8,237 bases of DNA from Actinomycetota bacterium (GCA_005883245.1 VAXT01000131.1:1-8237), one strand, 5' to 3'. Shown: positions 1 to 6,479, counted from the first letter of the stretch. Made by a program: numbers and translations. The notes: generated by a model from the sequence alone, not told the origin.

Positions 1-279
1 CCCGACACGAAGTCCGGCGAGCAGGCGAAGCAGACCACCGACGAGCTCTCGAAGAACATCCAGCAGGGCGTGGACACGATCGACGGGGCGGTGAAGGACG
101 CGACGAACGGCGGGAGCATCGTCACGGCCCTGACGACGGTGACGTCGACCCTGTCCACGATGGGCAGCCAGGTGAAGACGGCGATCGGGGAGCTGGAGAA
201 GCTCGATCCGGGCGGCGAGCTCGAGTCCGCGTTCAAGAACGCGAGCTCGTGCAAGAGCCTCACGTCACAGCAGGGCTGA
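1..279 (+). CDS. C-terminal part of an unrecognised helical protein (5' end outside window)
   Basis: Frame 1 is open from the left edge to a TGA at 277-279, giving at least 92 residues. A GTG at codon 24 could be read as a start, but the frame continues upstream with the same composition, so I treat the gene as truncated by the window. The visible part is rich in Thr, Ser, Ala, Gly, Lys and Glu with regularly spaced hydrophobics (for example IVTALTTVTSTLSTMGSQV), which suggests amphipathic helices or a coiled coil. It has one cysteine near the end (ASSCKSL) and no membrane segment. Such tails occur in small secreted or lipoprotein-like actinobacterial proteins, but no signal peptide or lipobox can be seen because the N-terminus is missing. 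No family is recognised and no function is proposed. Its stop lies 2 bp from the stop of the convergent transporter gene. Confidence 0.6.
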   Translation, partial: PDTKSGEQAKQTTDELSKNIQQGVDTIDGAVKDATNGGSIVTALTTVTSTLSTMGSQVKTAIGELEKLDPGGELESAFKNASSCKSLTSQQG

Positions 280-281
280 CC

Positions 282-1883
282 TCAGCTCTTCGTGTCCTGC
301 GCGTGGTACTCGGCCAGTAGGCGCTGCTCGTCGTCGCGCTTCGGGAAGCAGAAGAAGACGATCGTCGCGCCGAGCAGGATCGCGACGATGCCCGCGAGAT
401 ACGCCCACTGGTCGCCGTCCAAGAAAGCCTTCTTCGCGCCGGCCGTGATCGACGACGCGTACTGCGGGTACTGGTCTGCGACCGCCGAGGCGCTGGAGAA
501 CGACTTCGTCAGCTCGCCCTCGACGTTGTCCGATACCGACCTGGGCGCGGCGTTGACGGCGGCCGCCGCGGCGGCGGCGTAGCCGGCGGTCAGCAGCGCG
601 CCGAAGATCGACTGCATGATCGCCCCTCCGAGGTCGCGCTGCAGGTCGGCCGTGCCCGAGGCCATGCCCGCGCGGGACACCGGCACCGAGCTGGTCAGCG
701 AATGCGACGCAGGTGTCCCGGCGAAGCCGACGCCGATGCCGATGAACGCGTACCCGAGCCCGACCTTCCAGTACGAGATGTCCTCCTTCCAGAGCAGGAG
801 CATCGTCAGGAACCCGAGCAGGCAGAAGAAGTAGCCGACGAGCAGCGTGAAGCGTGCGCCGCGGGCCTCGACGAGCTTCGCCGAGCGAGGGGCGATCGCG
901 ACCATGAAGAGCGCCGCAGGCAGGATCGAGAGGCCGGCCTGGAGCGTCGAGTAGCCGAGCACGTTCTGGAGGAACTGCTGGCCGATGAACATCGCCCCCA
1001 TCAGCGAGCCGAAGACGATGATCCCCGCGGTCGCCGCGACCCAGAACACGCGTCTCCCCGCGACATTGAGGTCGTAGAGCGGGTTCGACGCCCGGCGCTG
1101 CCGCAGGTAGAACGCGACCAGTGCGGCGAGGGCGATCACCGCGAGCCCGAGCACGAGGGCGCCCTTGTTCGGAACCGGTGCGAAGTTGATCCCGAGCACG
1201 AGCGCGGCGACGAGCAGCACCGACAACCCGCCGCCGAGGTTGTCGACCGGACCGGTCGTCTCGTTGACGTGGCTCGGGACGAGGACGTAGCACAACGGGA
1301 GCGCGACGAGCGCCAGCGGCAGCGTGAGCAGGAAGACCGAGCCCCACCAGAAGTGTTCGAGCAGAAGCCCTGAGAAGAGCGGGCCGAGGGCTGCGATCGC
1401 GCCCCCGATGCCCGACCAGAGCGCGATCGACTTCGTCCGCCCCGGCCCCGACCAGAGCGCCGTGATCAGCGCGAGCGTCGTCGGGAAGGCCATGCCGGCC
1501 GAGAGGCCGCCGAGGACGCGCGCACCGAAGAGCACCTCGTCGCTCGGCGCCCAGGCCGCGAGCAGCGAGGCCGGGATCGCCAGCGCGGTGCCGACCAGGA
1601 GCATCAGCTTCCGTCCGTAGCGATCGCCGATCGCGCCGAAGTAGAGGACCGACGCCGCAAGACCGAGCGAGTACCCGACGGCGATCAGGTTCAGGGCCGT
1701 CTGCGAGCTGTCGAACGCCTTGCCGATGTCCGGGAGCGCCACGTTCGCGACGGCGAGGTTCAGGTTCGCGACCGCCGCGACCAGGATCAGCGCGATCAGG
1801 ACGAGCGCGGAGCGATCAGGGGCCGTGGAGACGTCGTCGGGCGAGCGTGCGGCTGCACTGGCTGCGGTGGCCGATTCGCTCAC
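282..1883 (-). CDS. MFS transporter, DHA2 (EmrB/QacA-like) drug:H+ antiporter family
   Basis: The 533-residue protein has the length and roughly 14 hydrophobic segments of DHA2 multidrug antiporters, which export drugs or metabolites across the cytoplasmic membrane using the proton gradient. Seen in sequence: a charged cytosolic N-terminus; TM1 at about residues 25-48 ending in the NVALPDI signature; the loop 2-3 motif A as GDRYGRK at about 86-92; a motif-C-like GPLFSGLLL stretch; and a long polar, Ala-rich extracytoplasmic loop before the last helix. The substrate cannot be inferred. The frame extends to an ATG at 2099, but that would overlap the divergent gene. I chose GTG at 1883 because GGAGG (plus-strand 1895-1899) lies 11 nt upstream and the part removed has no transporter features. 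An ATG at 1973 is a less likely alternative. TM1 has Asn where DHA2 proteins usually carry an Asp before the ALP signature. A 17-bp palindrome lies 37 nt upstream. Confidence 0.9.
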   Translation of the reverse strand: MSESATAASAAARSPDDVSTAPDRSALVLIALILVAAVANLNLAVANVALPDIGKAFDSSQTALNLIAVGYSLGLAASVLYFGAIGDRYGRKLMLLVGTALAIPASLLAAWAPSDEVLFGARVLGGLSAGMAFPTTLALITALWSGPGRTKSIALWSGIGGAIAALGPLFSGLLLEHFWWGSVFLLTLPLALVALPLCYVLVPSHVNETTGPVDNLGGGLSVLLVAALVLGINFAPVPNKGALVLGLAVIALAALVAFYLRQRRASNPLYDLNVAGRRVFWVAATAGIIVFGSLMGAMFIGQQFLQNVLGYSTLQAGLSILPAALFMVAIAPRSAKLVEARGARFTLLVGYFFCLLGFLTMLLLWKEDISYWKVGLGYAFIGIGVGFAGTPASHSLTSSVPVSRAGMASGTADLQRDLGGAIMQSIFGALLTAGYAAAAAAAVNAAPRSVSDNVEGELTKSFSSASAVADQYPQYASSITAGAKKAFLDGDQWAYLAGIVAILLGATIVFFCFPKRDDEQRLLAEYHAQDTKS

Positions 1884-1894
1884 GCTCGCACGAG

Positions 1895-1899
1895 CCTCC
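1895..1899 (-). promoter_or_regulatory. Ribosome binding site GGAGG deciding the GTG start of the MFS transporter
   Basis: Read on the minus strand, GGAGG is followed by 11 nt and then GTG at 1883. This is the best SD-like sequence among the candidate starts, and it favours the short form over the upstream ATGs at 1973 and 2099. The spacing is slightly long, so the support is moderate. Confidence 0.5.
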
Positions 1900-1920
1900 G
1901 AGTCTCCGGAAGCCCACGCA

Positions 1921-1937
1921 TCGTCCGGTTGGGATGA
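1921..1937. promoter_or_regulatory. Palindromic operator/promoter candidate, copy 1 (divergent MFS / membrane protein promoter region)
   Basis: TCGTCC-GGTTG-GGATGA: two 6-bp half sites in inverted orientation, matching at 5 of 6 positions, around a 5-bp spacer. It lies in the 88-bp gap between the divergent starts, 37 nt from the MFS GTG (1883) and 34 nt before the ATG at 1972, so one regulator could act on both genes. It shares 15 of 17 bases with copy 2 (2672-2688) and 15 of 17 with the reverse complement of copy 3 (6416-6432). With copy 3 the match extends outward by a GCA, to 18 of 20. That it binds a protein is inference. Confidence 0.5.
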
Positions 1938-1971
1938 ACCACGGCGCACATTCTGTGCGACCGTAATCACC

Positions 1972-2655
1972 ATGGCCGAGACTGTGTCCCCCGGTGAGGT
2001 CGCGCATACCGTCGTGCACGGCCATCGGCGCGAGCATGCGGACCGGCGCGAGGGGCTGATCGAGATCGGCGAGGCCGTGCTGCTCGCGATCGTCGCCATC
2101 GCGACCGCCTGGAGCGGCTACCAGACCGGGAAGTGGGACGGACACCAGGCCAGCCTCTACAGCCTCTCGAGCAGGTACCGCGTGCAGGCGGACAGCGCGA
2201 CGACCCTCAGCGGCCAGCAGCGGTTGTACGACACCAACACCTTCGGCTTCTGGCTCCAGGCCAAGTCGCAAGGTCACGAGGCGGACGCCACGCTGTTCGA
2301 GCGGCGCTTCCGGCCGGAGTACCGCCCCGCCTTCCGCGCCTGGCTCGCGCTCGATCCACTCCACAATCGAAAGGCGCCCGCCGGTCCGATCTTCATGCCG
2401 CAGTACAAGAACGCTGCGGCGGACCGAGCGGTCATCCGCAACCGTCAGGCCAGCAAGGCGTTCGAGGAAGGCACCAAGGCACGCGAGAAAGGAGACAGGT
2501 ACCTGAAGACCACGGTGCTGCTCGCAACGGTGCTGTTCCTGACCGCGCTGGCCCAGAAGTTCAAGGTGAACGGCGTCCGGATCGCGCTGCTCGTCGTCTG
2601 CGCCCTCCTGCTCACGATCGCGCTCGTCTCCATCGGCACGTATCCGCGCGCCTGA
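1972..2655 (+). CDS. Unrecognised membrane protein with three predicted TM helices (DUF4337-like layout)
   Basis: The 227-residue protein has a polar, His/Arg-rich N-terminus, one hydrophobic helix at about residues 32-50 (GEAVLLAIVAIATAWSGYQ), and a charged middle domain of about 125 residues rich in Arg, Gln and Ala that looks helical. Two closely spaced helices follow near the C-terminus, at about 178-194 and 203-223. This layout and the W-SGYQ-x-K-W-D-G motif after TM1 recall DUF4337-type proteins, but I recognise it only by overall pattern and no biochemical role is known to me. The frame is open upstream to 1720, but that part is only the antisense of the transporter. ATG 1972 is the first plausible start outside it. 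No Shine-Dalgarno sequence precedes it, so translation may be leaderless or nearly so. A 17-bp palindrome lies 34 nt upstream. Confidence 0.75.
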   Translation: MAETVSPGEVAHTVVHGHRREHADRREGLIEIGEAVLLAIVAIATAWSGYQTGKWDGHQASLYSLSSRYRVQADSATTLSGQQRLYDTNTFGFWLQAKSQGHEADATLFERRFRPEYRPAFRAWLALDPLHNRKAPAGPIFMPQYKNAAADRAVIRNRQASKAFEEGTKAREKGDRYLKTTVLLATVLFLTALAQKFKVNGVRIALLVVCALLLTIALVSIGTYPRA

Positions 2656-2671
2656 GGAGCAGTTCGCGGCT

Positions 2672-2688
2672 TCATCCGGTTGGGGTGA
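2672..2688. promoter_or_regulatory. Palindromic operator/promoter candidate, copy 2 (upstream of ndh)
   Basis: TCATCC-GGTTG-GGGTGA: an inverted repeat matching at 5 of 6 half-site positions, with the same GGTTG spacer as copy 1. It lies 35 nt before the ndh GTG start, almost exactly where copy 1 lies relative to the ATG at 1972 (34 nt). It is in the 68-bp gap after the membrane protein gene, which shows no terminator hairpin. Regulatory function is inferred from recurrence, symmetry and position. Confidence 0.5.
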
Positions 2689-2709
2689 TCGAACGGGCCG
2701 GACTGCACG

Positions 2710-2715
2710 TACCTT
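2710..2715 (+). promoter_or_regulatory. Candidate -10 element of a leaderless ndh promoter
   Basis: TACCTT fits the actinobacterial TAnnnT -10 pattern and ends 8 nt before the GTG start at 2724. Transcription would therefore begin at or next to the start codon, and no Shine-Dalgarno sequence is present there. It lies 21 nt after the palindrome at 2672-2688. At the equivalent 21-nt distance after copy 1 stands GACCGT (1959-1964), 4 of 6 identical. No convincing -35 hexamer was identified. Confidence 0.35.
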
Positions 2716-2723
2716 GACTGGGT

Positions 2724-3989
2724 GTGAGCGAGCGAACGGACAAGGCGCGGCCGCGTGTCCTCGTCCTCGGGGGCGGCTTCGGGGGAATCGGCGCCGCGCA
2801 GAAGCTTGGCAAGAGCGCGGTCGACGTCGTGCTGGTCGACAAGCACGACTACCACACGTTCCAGCCGCTCCTGTACCAGGTCGCGACGGGGCTCCTGGAA
2901 CAGCCGGCGGTCGGCCATCCGATCCGCGACCTGTTCCACGGGCAGGACAATGCGCGCCTGCACAAGGACCGCGTGGCGGCGATCGACCTCGACAAGCGCG
3001 AGGTGCAGTTCGCCGAGCTCGGGTCAGTGGGCTACGACTATCTCGTCCTCGGGCTCGGGGCGGAGGTCAACTTCTTCGGTGTCGAGGGCGCGGCCGAGCA
3101 CTCGTTCCCGCTCTACACGCTCGCGGACGCCGTACGGCTGAAGAACCAGGTTCTGCGCCTGTGGGAGGCTGCGGACAAGGATCCCGCGCTGATCGACGAC
3201 GGCGCGCTGAACATCGTCGTCGTGGGCGGCGGGCCGACGGGCGTCGAGACGGCCGGCGCGCTCGCGGAGCTCTACTCCGGGAACTTCCGGAAGGACTTTC
3301 CGGACATCGACGAGGCCGCGGCGCGCATCACCCTGGTCGAGGCGGGCCCAGAGATCTTCTCGATGTTCAAGCCGGAGCTCCGCAACTATGCAGTCGAGGC
3401 GCTCACCAAGCGCGGGGTCGAGGTGACGACGGGGGAGGTGGTCGAGTCGATCACGCCGCAGCGGGTGAAGCTCAAATCGGGGCAGGAGCTGAGAGCGCAC
3501 ACGCTCGTCTGGGGCGCAGGCCTCCAGGGCAACGCGCTCGTCCAGTCGCTCGGGCTCGACCTCGAGCGCGGGAACCGGATCGCGGTCGACGCCGAGCTCC
3601 GTCTCCCGTCTCACCCAGAGGTGCTCGTGGTCGGCGACGTCGCCGCGATCACCGACTCGAAGACGCAGCAGGTCCTGCCGCAGCTCGGCTCCGTGGCGCT
3701 CCAGTCGGGCGAGCACGCTGGCGAGACGATCGCCCGCCTGGCCGAGGGCAAGGAGCCGAAGCCGTTCAAGTACCGGGACAAAGGGACGATGGCGACCATC
3801 GGCCGCGGCTCGGCGGTCGTGCAGATGCTCGGCGGCCGGACGATGAAGGGCAAGTCGGCGCAGGTGGCCTGGGCGACCGTTCATCTCGCCCTGCTCCCGA
3901 CGAACGAGAACCGCGCGAAGGCCGTGGTCGACTGGGCCGGCGCGGGCCTCACGCACCAGCGCTCGGCACGAATCAGCGTCGAGACGTGA
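2724..3989 (+). CDS. ndh: Type II NADH:quinone oxidoreductase (NDH-2 family FAD-dependent dehydrogenase)
   Basis: The 421-residue protein is in the usual 400-450 range of NDH-2, a monotopic membrane flavoenzyme that passes electrons from NADH to menaquinone without pumping protons. Visible motifs: the FAD dinucleotide fold GGGFGG at residues 16-21 with acidic D39 at the end of strand 2; the family signature HTFQPLLYQVATG at about 44-56; the NADH-binding fold VGGGPTGVE at about 167-175; the second FAD motif VVGDVAA at about 302-308; then LPQLGSVALQSGEHAG; and a C-terminal amphipathic region (QVAWATVHLALLPTNENR) typical of the membrane anchor. The first Gln of the quinone-site AQxxxQ motif appears replaced (GSVALQ). 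The GTG start has no SD and sits 8 nt behind a TACCTT box. Its TGA overlaps the GTG of the next gene by 3 nt of a GTGA. A relative using another acceptor is possible, since family members are often annotated only as FAD-dependent oxidoreductase. Confidence 0.9.
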   Translation: MSERTDKARPRVLVLGGGFGGIGAAQKLGKSAVDVVLVDKHDYHTFQPLLYQVATGLLEQPAVGHPIRDLFHGQDNARLHKDRVAAIDLDKREVQFAELGSVGYDYLVLGLGAEVNFFGVEGAAEHSFPLYTLADAVRLKNQVLRLWEAADKDPALIDDGALNIVVVGGGPTGVETAGALAELYSGNFRKDFPDIDEAAARITLVEAGPEIFSMFKPELRNYAVEALTKRGVEVTTGEVVESITPQRVKLKSGQELRAHTLVWGAGLQGNALVQSLGLDLERGNRIAVDAELRLPSHPEVLVVGDVAAITDSKTQQVLPQLGSVALQSGEHAGETIARLAEGKEPKPFKYRDKGTMATIGRGSAVVQMLGGRTMKGKSAQVAWATVHLALLPTNENRAKAVVDWAGAGLTHQRSARISVET

Positions 3990-4318
3990 CCGAGCCCGAG
4001 CTCGTGCTCTTCGAGCGGCTCGGCGCCGTAGGGAAGCTGCCTTTGCTGAAGCGCGCGAGCGGCACCATGCTCTGCGAGCTCACCGGCGGCAAGCGGATCG
4101 AACGCTGGCGGATCACCGTCGACAACGGCGCGGTCGCCGTGGCCCGCGGCAACGGCCCCGCGGATTGCGTTCTGCGGGCCGATCGCACGCTATTCGGCCG
4201 CATGGCGGCCGGTGAGGTCAACGCGTTCGCCGCAGTGCTCCGCGGCGCGGTCACGATCGAGGGAAACCCGAGGCTGCTCGTCCTCTTCCAGCGGCTGCTC
4301 CCAGGCCCTCGGTCATGA
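3986..4318 (+). CDS. SCP2 (sterol carrier protein 2)-like lipid-binding domain protein
   Basis: The 110-residue protein is little more than one SCP2 domain. Seen: a short N-terminal helix, the G-T-M-L-C-E-L-T-G-G-K strand at about residues 26-36, strands carrying W-R-I-T-V-D-N-G, an A-D-C-V-L-R-A-D segment followed by the helix TLFGRMAAGEVNAFAAVLRG, and a C-terminal V-T-I-E-G-N-P-R-L-L-V-L-F helix. This is the usual order for the family. SCP2 domains hold fatty acyl or isoprenoid lipids in a hydrophobic cavity, and the bacterial accessory proteins UbiJ and UbiT use one in ubiquinone synthesis. The GTG start overlaps the ndh stop (GTGA) and the TGA stop overlaps the ATG of the next gene (ATGA), so translation of all three is probably coupled. 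A longer same-frame reading back into ndh is an overlap artefact. The ligand is unknown; a quinone or lipid role beside NDH-2 is speculation. Confidence 0.8.
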   Translation: MTEPELVLFERLGAVGKLPLLKRASGTMLCELTGGKRIERWRITVDNGAVAVARGNGPADCVLRADRTLFGRMAAGEVNAFAAVLRGAVTIEGNPRLLVLFQRLLPGPRS

Positions 4319-6396
4319 GCGACGAGCTCGTCAAGGTCCTCGACGGCAACACGTTCGTGGTCAGCGACGACTGCGGGGACATCGAGGCGTCGCCGACCGA
4401 CCCGACCGGACTGTTCGCATACGACACGCGCTTCCTCTCGAAGTGGGTCCTGACCATCGACGGCGAACGGCTCAACGCGCTCTCGGTCGACGACCTGCAG
4501 TACTTCGAGACACGCTTCTTCCTCGTGCCGGGAACGGGCACGGTCTACGTCGACGCGAGGCTCTCGGTGATCCGGCAGCGGGACGTCGCCAACGGGTTCC
4601 ACGAGGTGCTGACGATCCTCAACCACGGCGAGGAGCCGGTGAAGCTGCGGGTGCGGATCGACGCAGCGAGCGACTTCGCCGACCTGTTCGAGGTCAAGGA
4701 CGCGCTCGAGAAGAAAGGCAGCTATGTGGCCCGCGTCGAGAAGGGGGCGCTCCGGCTCGGCTACGACCGGGAGACTTACAAGCGCTCCACGCTGATCTCG
4801 AGCAGCGCCCGGGCCAGGGTCGACGAGAGCGGCCTGGCCTTCCAGATCACGATCCCGGCGCACGGCGAGTGGACGACCGAGCTCGACGTCGTCGCCCAGA
4901 TCCCCGGGTTCGGAGGCCTGGAGGTGCCGCCGAAGAGGAGCCGCCGTCGGACGATGGAGGCGAACCTCGACCGTTGGCTCGGAGGCGCGCCGCGCATGGA
5001 GTGCGACTGGGAGCCGCTGAAGCGGACGTACGGCCGCAGCCTCGTCGACCTGGCCGCCCTGCGCTTCGCGCCGCCCGTCGCGGGCGGGCGGAGCCTGCCG
5101 GCCGCAGGCTTGCCCTGGTTCATGACGATGTTCGGCCGGGACAGCATCTTCACGAGCCTCCAGGCGCTGCCGTTCACGCCGGAGCTCGCCGCGACGACGC
5201 TGAGGGCGCTCGGCGAGTGGCAGGGAACGAGGCTCGACGATTTCCGGGACGAGGACCCGGGCCGGATCCTGCATGAGCTCCGCTACGGCGAGCTGACCGC
5301 GTTCGAGGAGCGGCCCCACTCGCCGTACTACGGCTGCGCGGACGCGACGCCGCTCTACGTCGTGCTGCTCGACGAGTACGAGCGCTGGACGGGCGACCGG
5401 AAGCTCGTCCGCGATCTCGAGTACGAGGCGCGTTCTGCGCTCGCCTGGATCGACGAGTACGCCGACCTCCAGGGCAACGGCTACGTCTGGTACGAGCGGC
5501 GCAACGAGGAGACCGGCCTCGAGAACCAGTGCTGGAAGGACTCGTGGGACTCGATCTCCTACCGTGACGGGCGGCTTCCGGACTTCCCGCGGGCGACGTG
5601 CGAGCTCCAGGGGTACGCGTACGACGCGAAGCTGCGGGGCGCCAGGCTCGCGCGGCTCGTCTGGAAGGACCCGGAGCTCGCCGACCAGCTCGAGCGCCAG
5701 GCGGCCGACCTCAAGCGCCGCTTCAACCGCGACTTCTGGGTCGAGGACGACGAGTACTTCGCGCTCGCGCTGGACGTCGAGGGCAAGCAGGTCGACGCGC
5801 TCGCCTCGAACAACGGCCACCTGCTCTGGAGCGGGATCGTCGACAAGTCGAAGGCGAAGGCCGTCGTCAGGCACCTGATGGGGCCGAGGCTCTTCACCGG
5901 CTGGGGTGTGCGCACCCTGGCCGAGGGCGAGGCGCGCTTCAACCCGATCGGCTACCACGTCGGCACCGTCTGGCCGTTCGACAACTCGTTCATCGCCTGG
6001 GGCCTGAGGCGGTACGGCTTCAAGGACGAGGCGGCGACGATCGCGGCCGGGATCCTCGACGCGGCGGAGTTCTTCCAGGGTCGCCTGCCCGAGGCGTTCG
6101 GCGGCTACGAGCGGCAGCAGACGAAGTACCCGGTTCAGTATCCGACCGCCTGCAGCCCGCAGGCGTGGTCGACCGGGACGCCGCTCCTGCTGCTGCGGGC
6201 CATGCTCGGGCTCGAGCCGCTCGGCGAGCATCTTGTCGTCGATCCCGCACTGCCGGCCTCGATCGGCCGGCTCGAGCTGCTCGACATCCCCGGCCGTTGG
6301 GGCCGCGTCGACGCGTTCGGGCGCGGACGGGTCGAGGTCGACGGAGGCCAGCGGCCGAGGGCACGAGCGGCGAACTCGGCTGCCCGCCGTGGCTGA
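4315..6396 (+). CDS. Glycogen-debranching-type glycosidase (GDE_N_bis plus GDE_C, amylo-alpha-1,6-glucosidase family)
   Basis: The 693-residue protein matches the common bacterial two-domain form. The N-terminal beta-rich domain (about residues 1-200) begins with VLDGNTFVVSDDCGDI and LFAYDTRFLSKW, typical of GDE_N_bis. An (alpha/alpha)6-barrel catalytic domain follows (about 230-650) with PWFMTMFGRDS at 267-277, YYGCADATPLYV, NQCWKDSWDS at 404-413 and RLPEAFGG at 590-597. By family analogy the acidic residues D409/D412 and E593 lie in the active site, but I cannot assign the catalytic pair with certainty. Expected role: hydrolysis of alpha-1,6-linked glucose at glycogen or related glucan branch points in the cytoplasm; no signal peptide is seen. 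The ATG is chosen because it overlaps the SCP2 stop as ATGA and the family N-terminus begins right there. The last 20 or so residues are Arg/Ala-rich and look non-conserved. Substrate specificity (glycogen, maltooligosaccharide or other glycoside) is uncertain. Confidence 0.85.
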   Translation: MSDELVKVLDGNTFVVSDDCGDIEASPTDPTGLFAYDTRFLSKWVLTIDGERLNALSVDDLQYFETRFFLVPGTGTVYVDARLSVIRQRDVANGFHEVLTILNHGEEPVKLRVRIDAASDFADLFEVKDALEKKGSYVARVEKGALRLGYDRETYKRSTLISSSARARVDESGLAFQITIPAHGEWTTELDVVAQIPGFGGLEVPPKRSRRRTMEANLDRWLGGAPRMECDWEPLKRTYGRSLVDLAALRFAPPVAGGRSLPAAGLPWFMTMFGRDSIFTSLQALPFTPELAATTLRALGEWQGTRLDDFRDEDPGRILHELRYGELTAFEERPHSPYYGCADATPLYVVLLDEYERWTGDRKLVRDLEYEARSALAWIDEYADLQGNGYVWYERRNEETGLENQCWKDSWDSISYRDGRLPDFPRATCELQGYAYDAKLRGARLARLVWKDPELADQLERQAADLKRRFNRDFWVEDDEYFALALDVEGKQVDALASNNGHLLWSGIVDKSKAKAVVRHLMGPRLFTGWGVRTLAEGEARFNPIGYHVGTVWPFDNSFIAWGLRRYGFKDEAATIAAGILDAAEFFQGRLPEAFGGYERQQTKYPVQYPTACSPQAWSTGTPLLLLRAMLGLEPLGEHLVVDPALPASIGRLELLDIPGRWGRVDAFGRGRVEVDGGQRPRARAANSAARRG

Positions 6397-6415
6397 GAGC
6401 CGGGCGCCCAGCGTG

Positions 6416-6432
6416 TCATCCAAACTGGACGA
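6416..6432. promoter_or_regulatory. Palindromic operator/promoter candidate, copy 3 (upstream of zwf)
   Basis: TCATCC-AAACT-GGACGA. Its reverse complement TCGTCC-AGTTT-GGATGA differs from copy 1 at two of 17 positions, and the match continues through a flanking GCA. It sits in the 99-bp gap between the debranching gene and zwf, 63 nt before the ATG at 6496. This suggests zwf has its own promoter instead of relying only on read-through from ndh. It is followed directly by a 7-bp tandem repeat, TGCGGCC twice (6433-6446). Function is inferred. Confidence 0.5.
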
Positions 6433-6479
6433 TGCGGCCTGCGGCCCTGCGCACGAGTCTTGGCGCAGATCTGGTCGAC

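Noticed and set aside
555..582. GCC/GCG-rich repeat-like stretch
   Set aside because: It encodes a poly-Ala run in the transporter before its last extracytoplasmic loop; this is codon composition and not a repeat element.
265..1373. Other long frames on both strands across the transporter gene
   Set aside because: They are Arg/Ala/Glu-rich shadows of the transporter with no motifs; the transporter frame has clear MFS signatures.
1884..2099. N-terminal extension of the MFS transporter to ATG 2099
   Set aside because: The extension is a low-complexity Ser/Arg sequence, antisense to the membrane protein gene, and there is a better SD-supported GTG at 1883.
2714..3985. Plus-strand frame extending the SCP2 gene upstream across almost all of ndh
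   Set aside because: The translated part is Arg/Gly/Ala-rich and overlaps ndh in another frame; the SCP2 domain begins only after GTG 3986.
6397..6415. Possible terminator after the debranching gene (GGGCGCCC self-complementary core)
   Set aside because: There is no usable loop and no T tract; it is not a credible intrinsic terminator.
6433..6446. Perfect 7-bp tandem repeat TGCGGCC twice next to palindrome copy 3
   Set aside because: It is short and GC-rich, easily arises by chance in this composition, and is absent at the other two palindromes.
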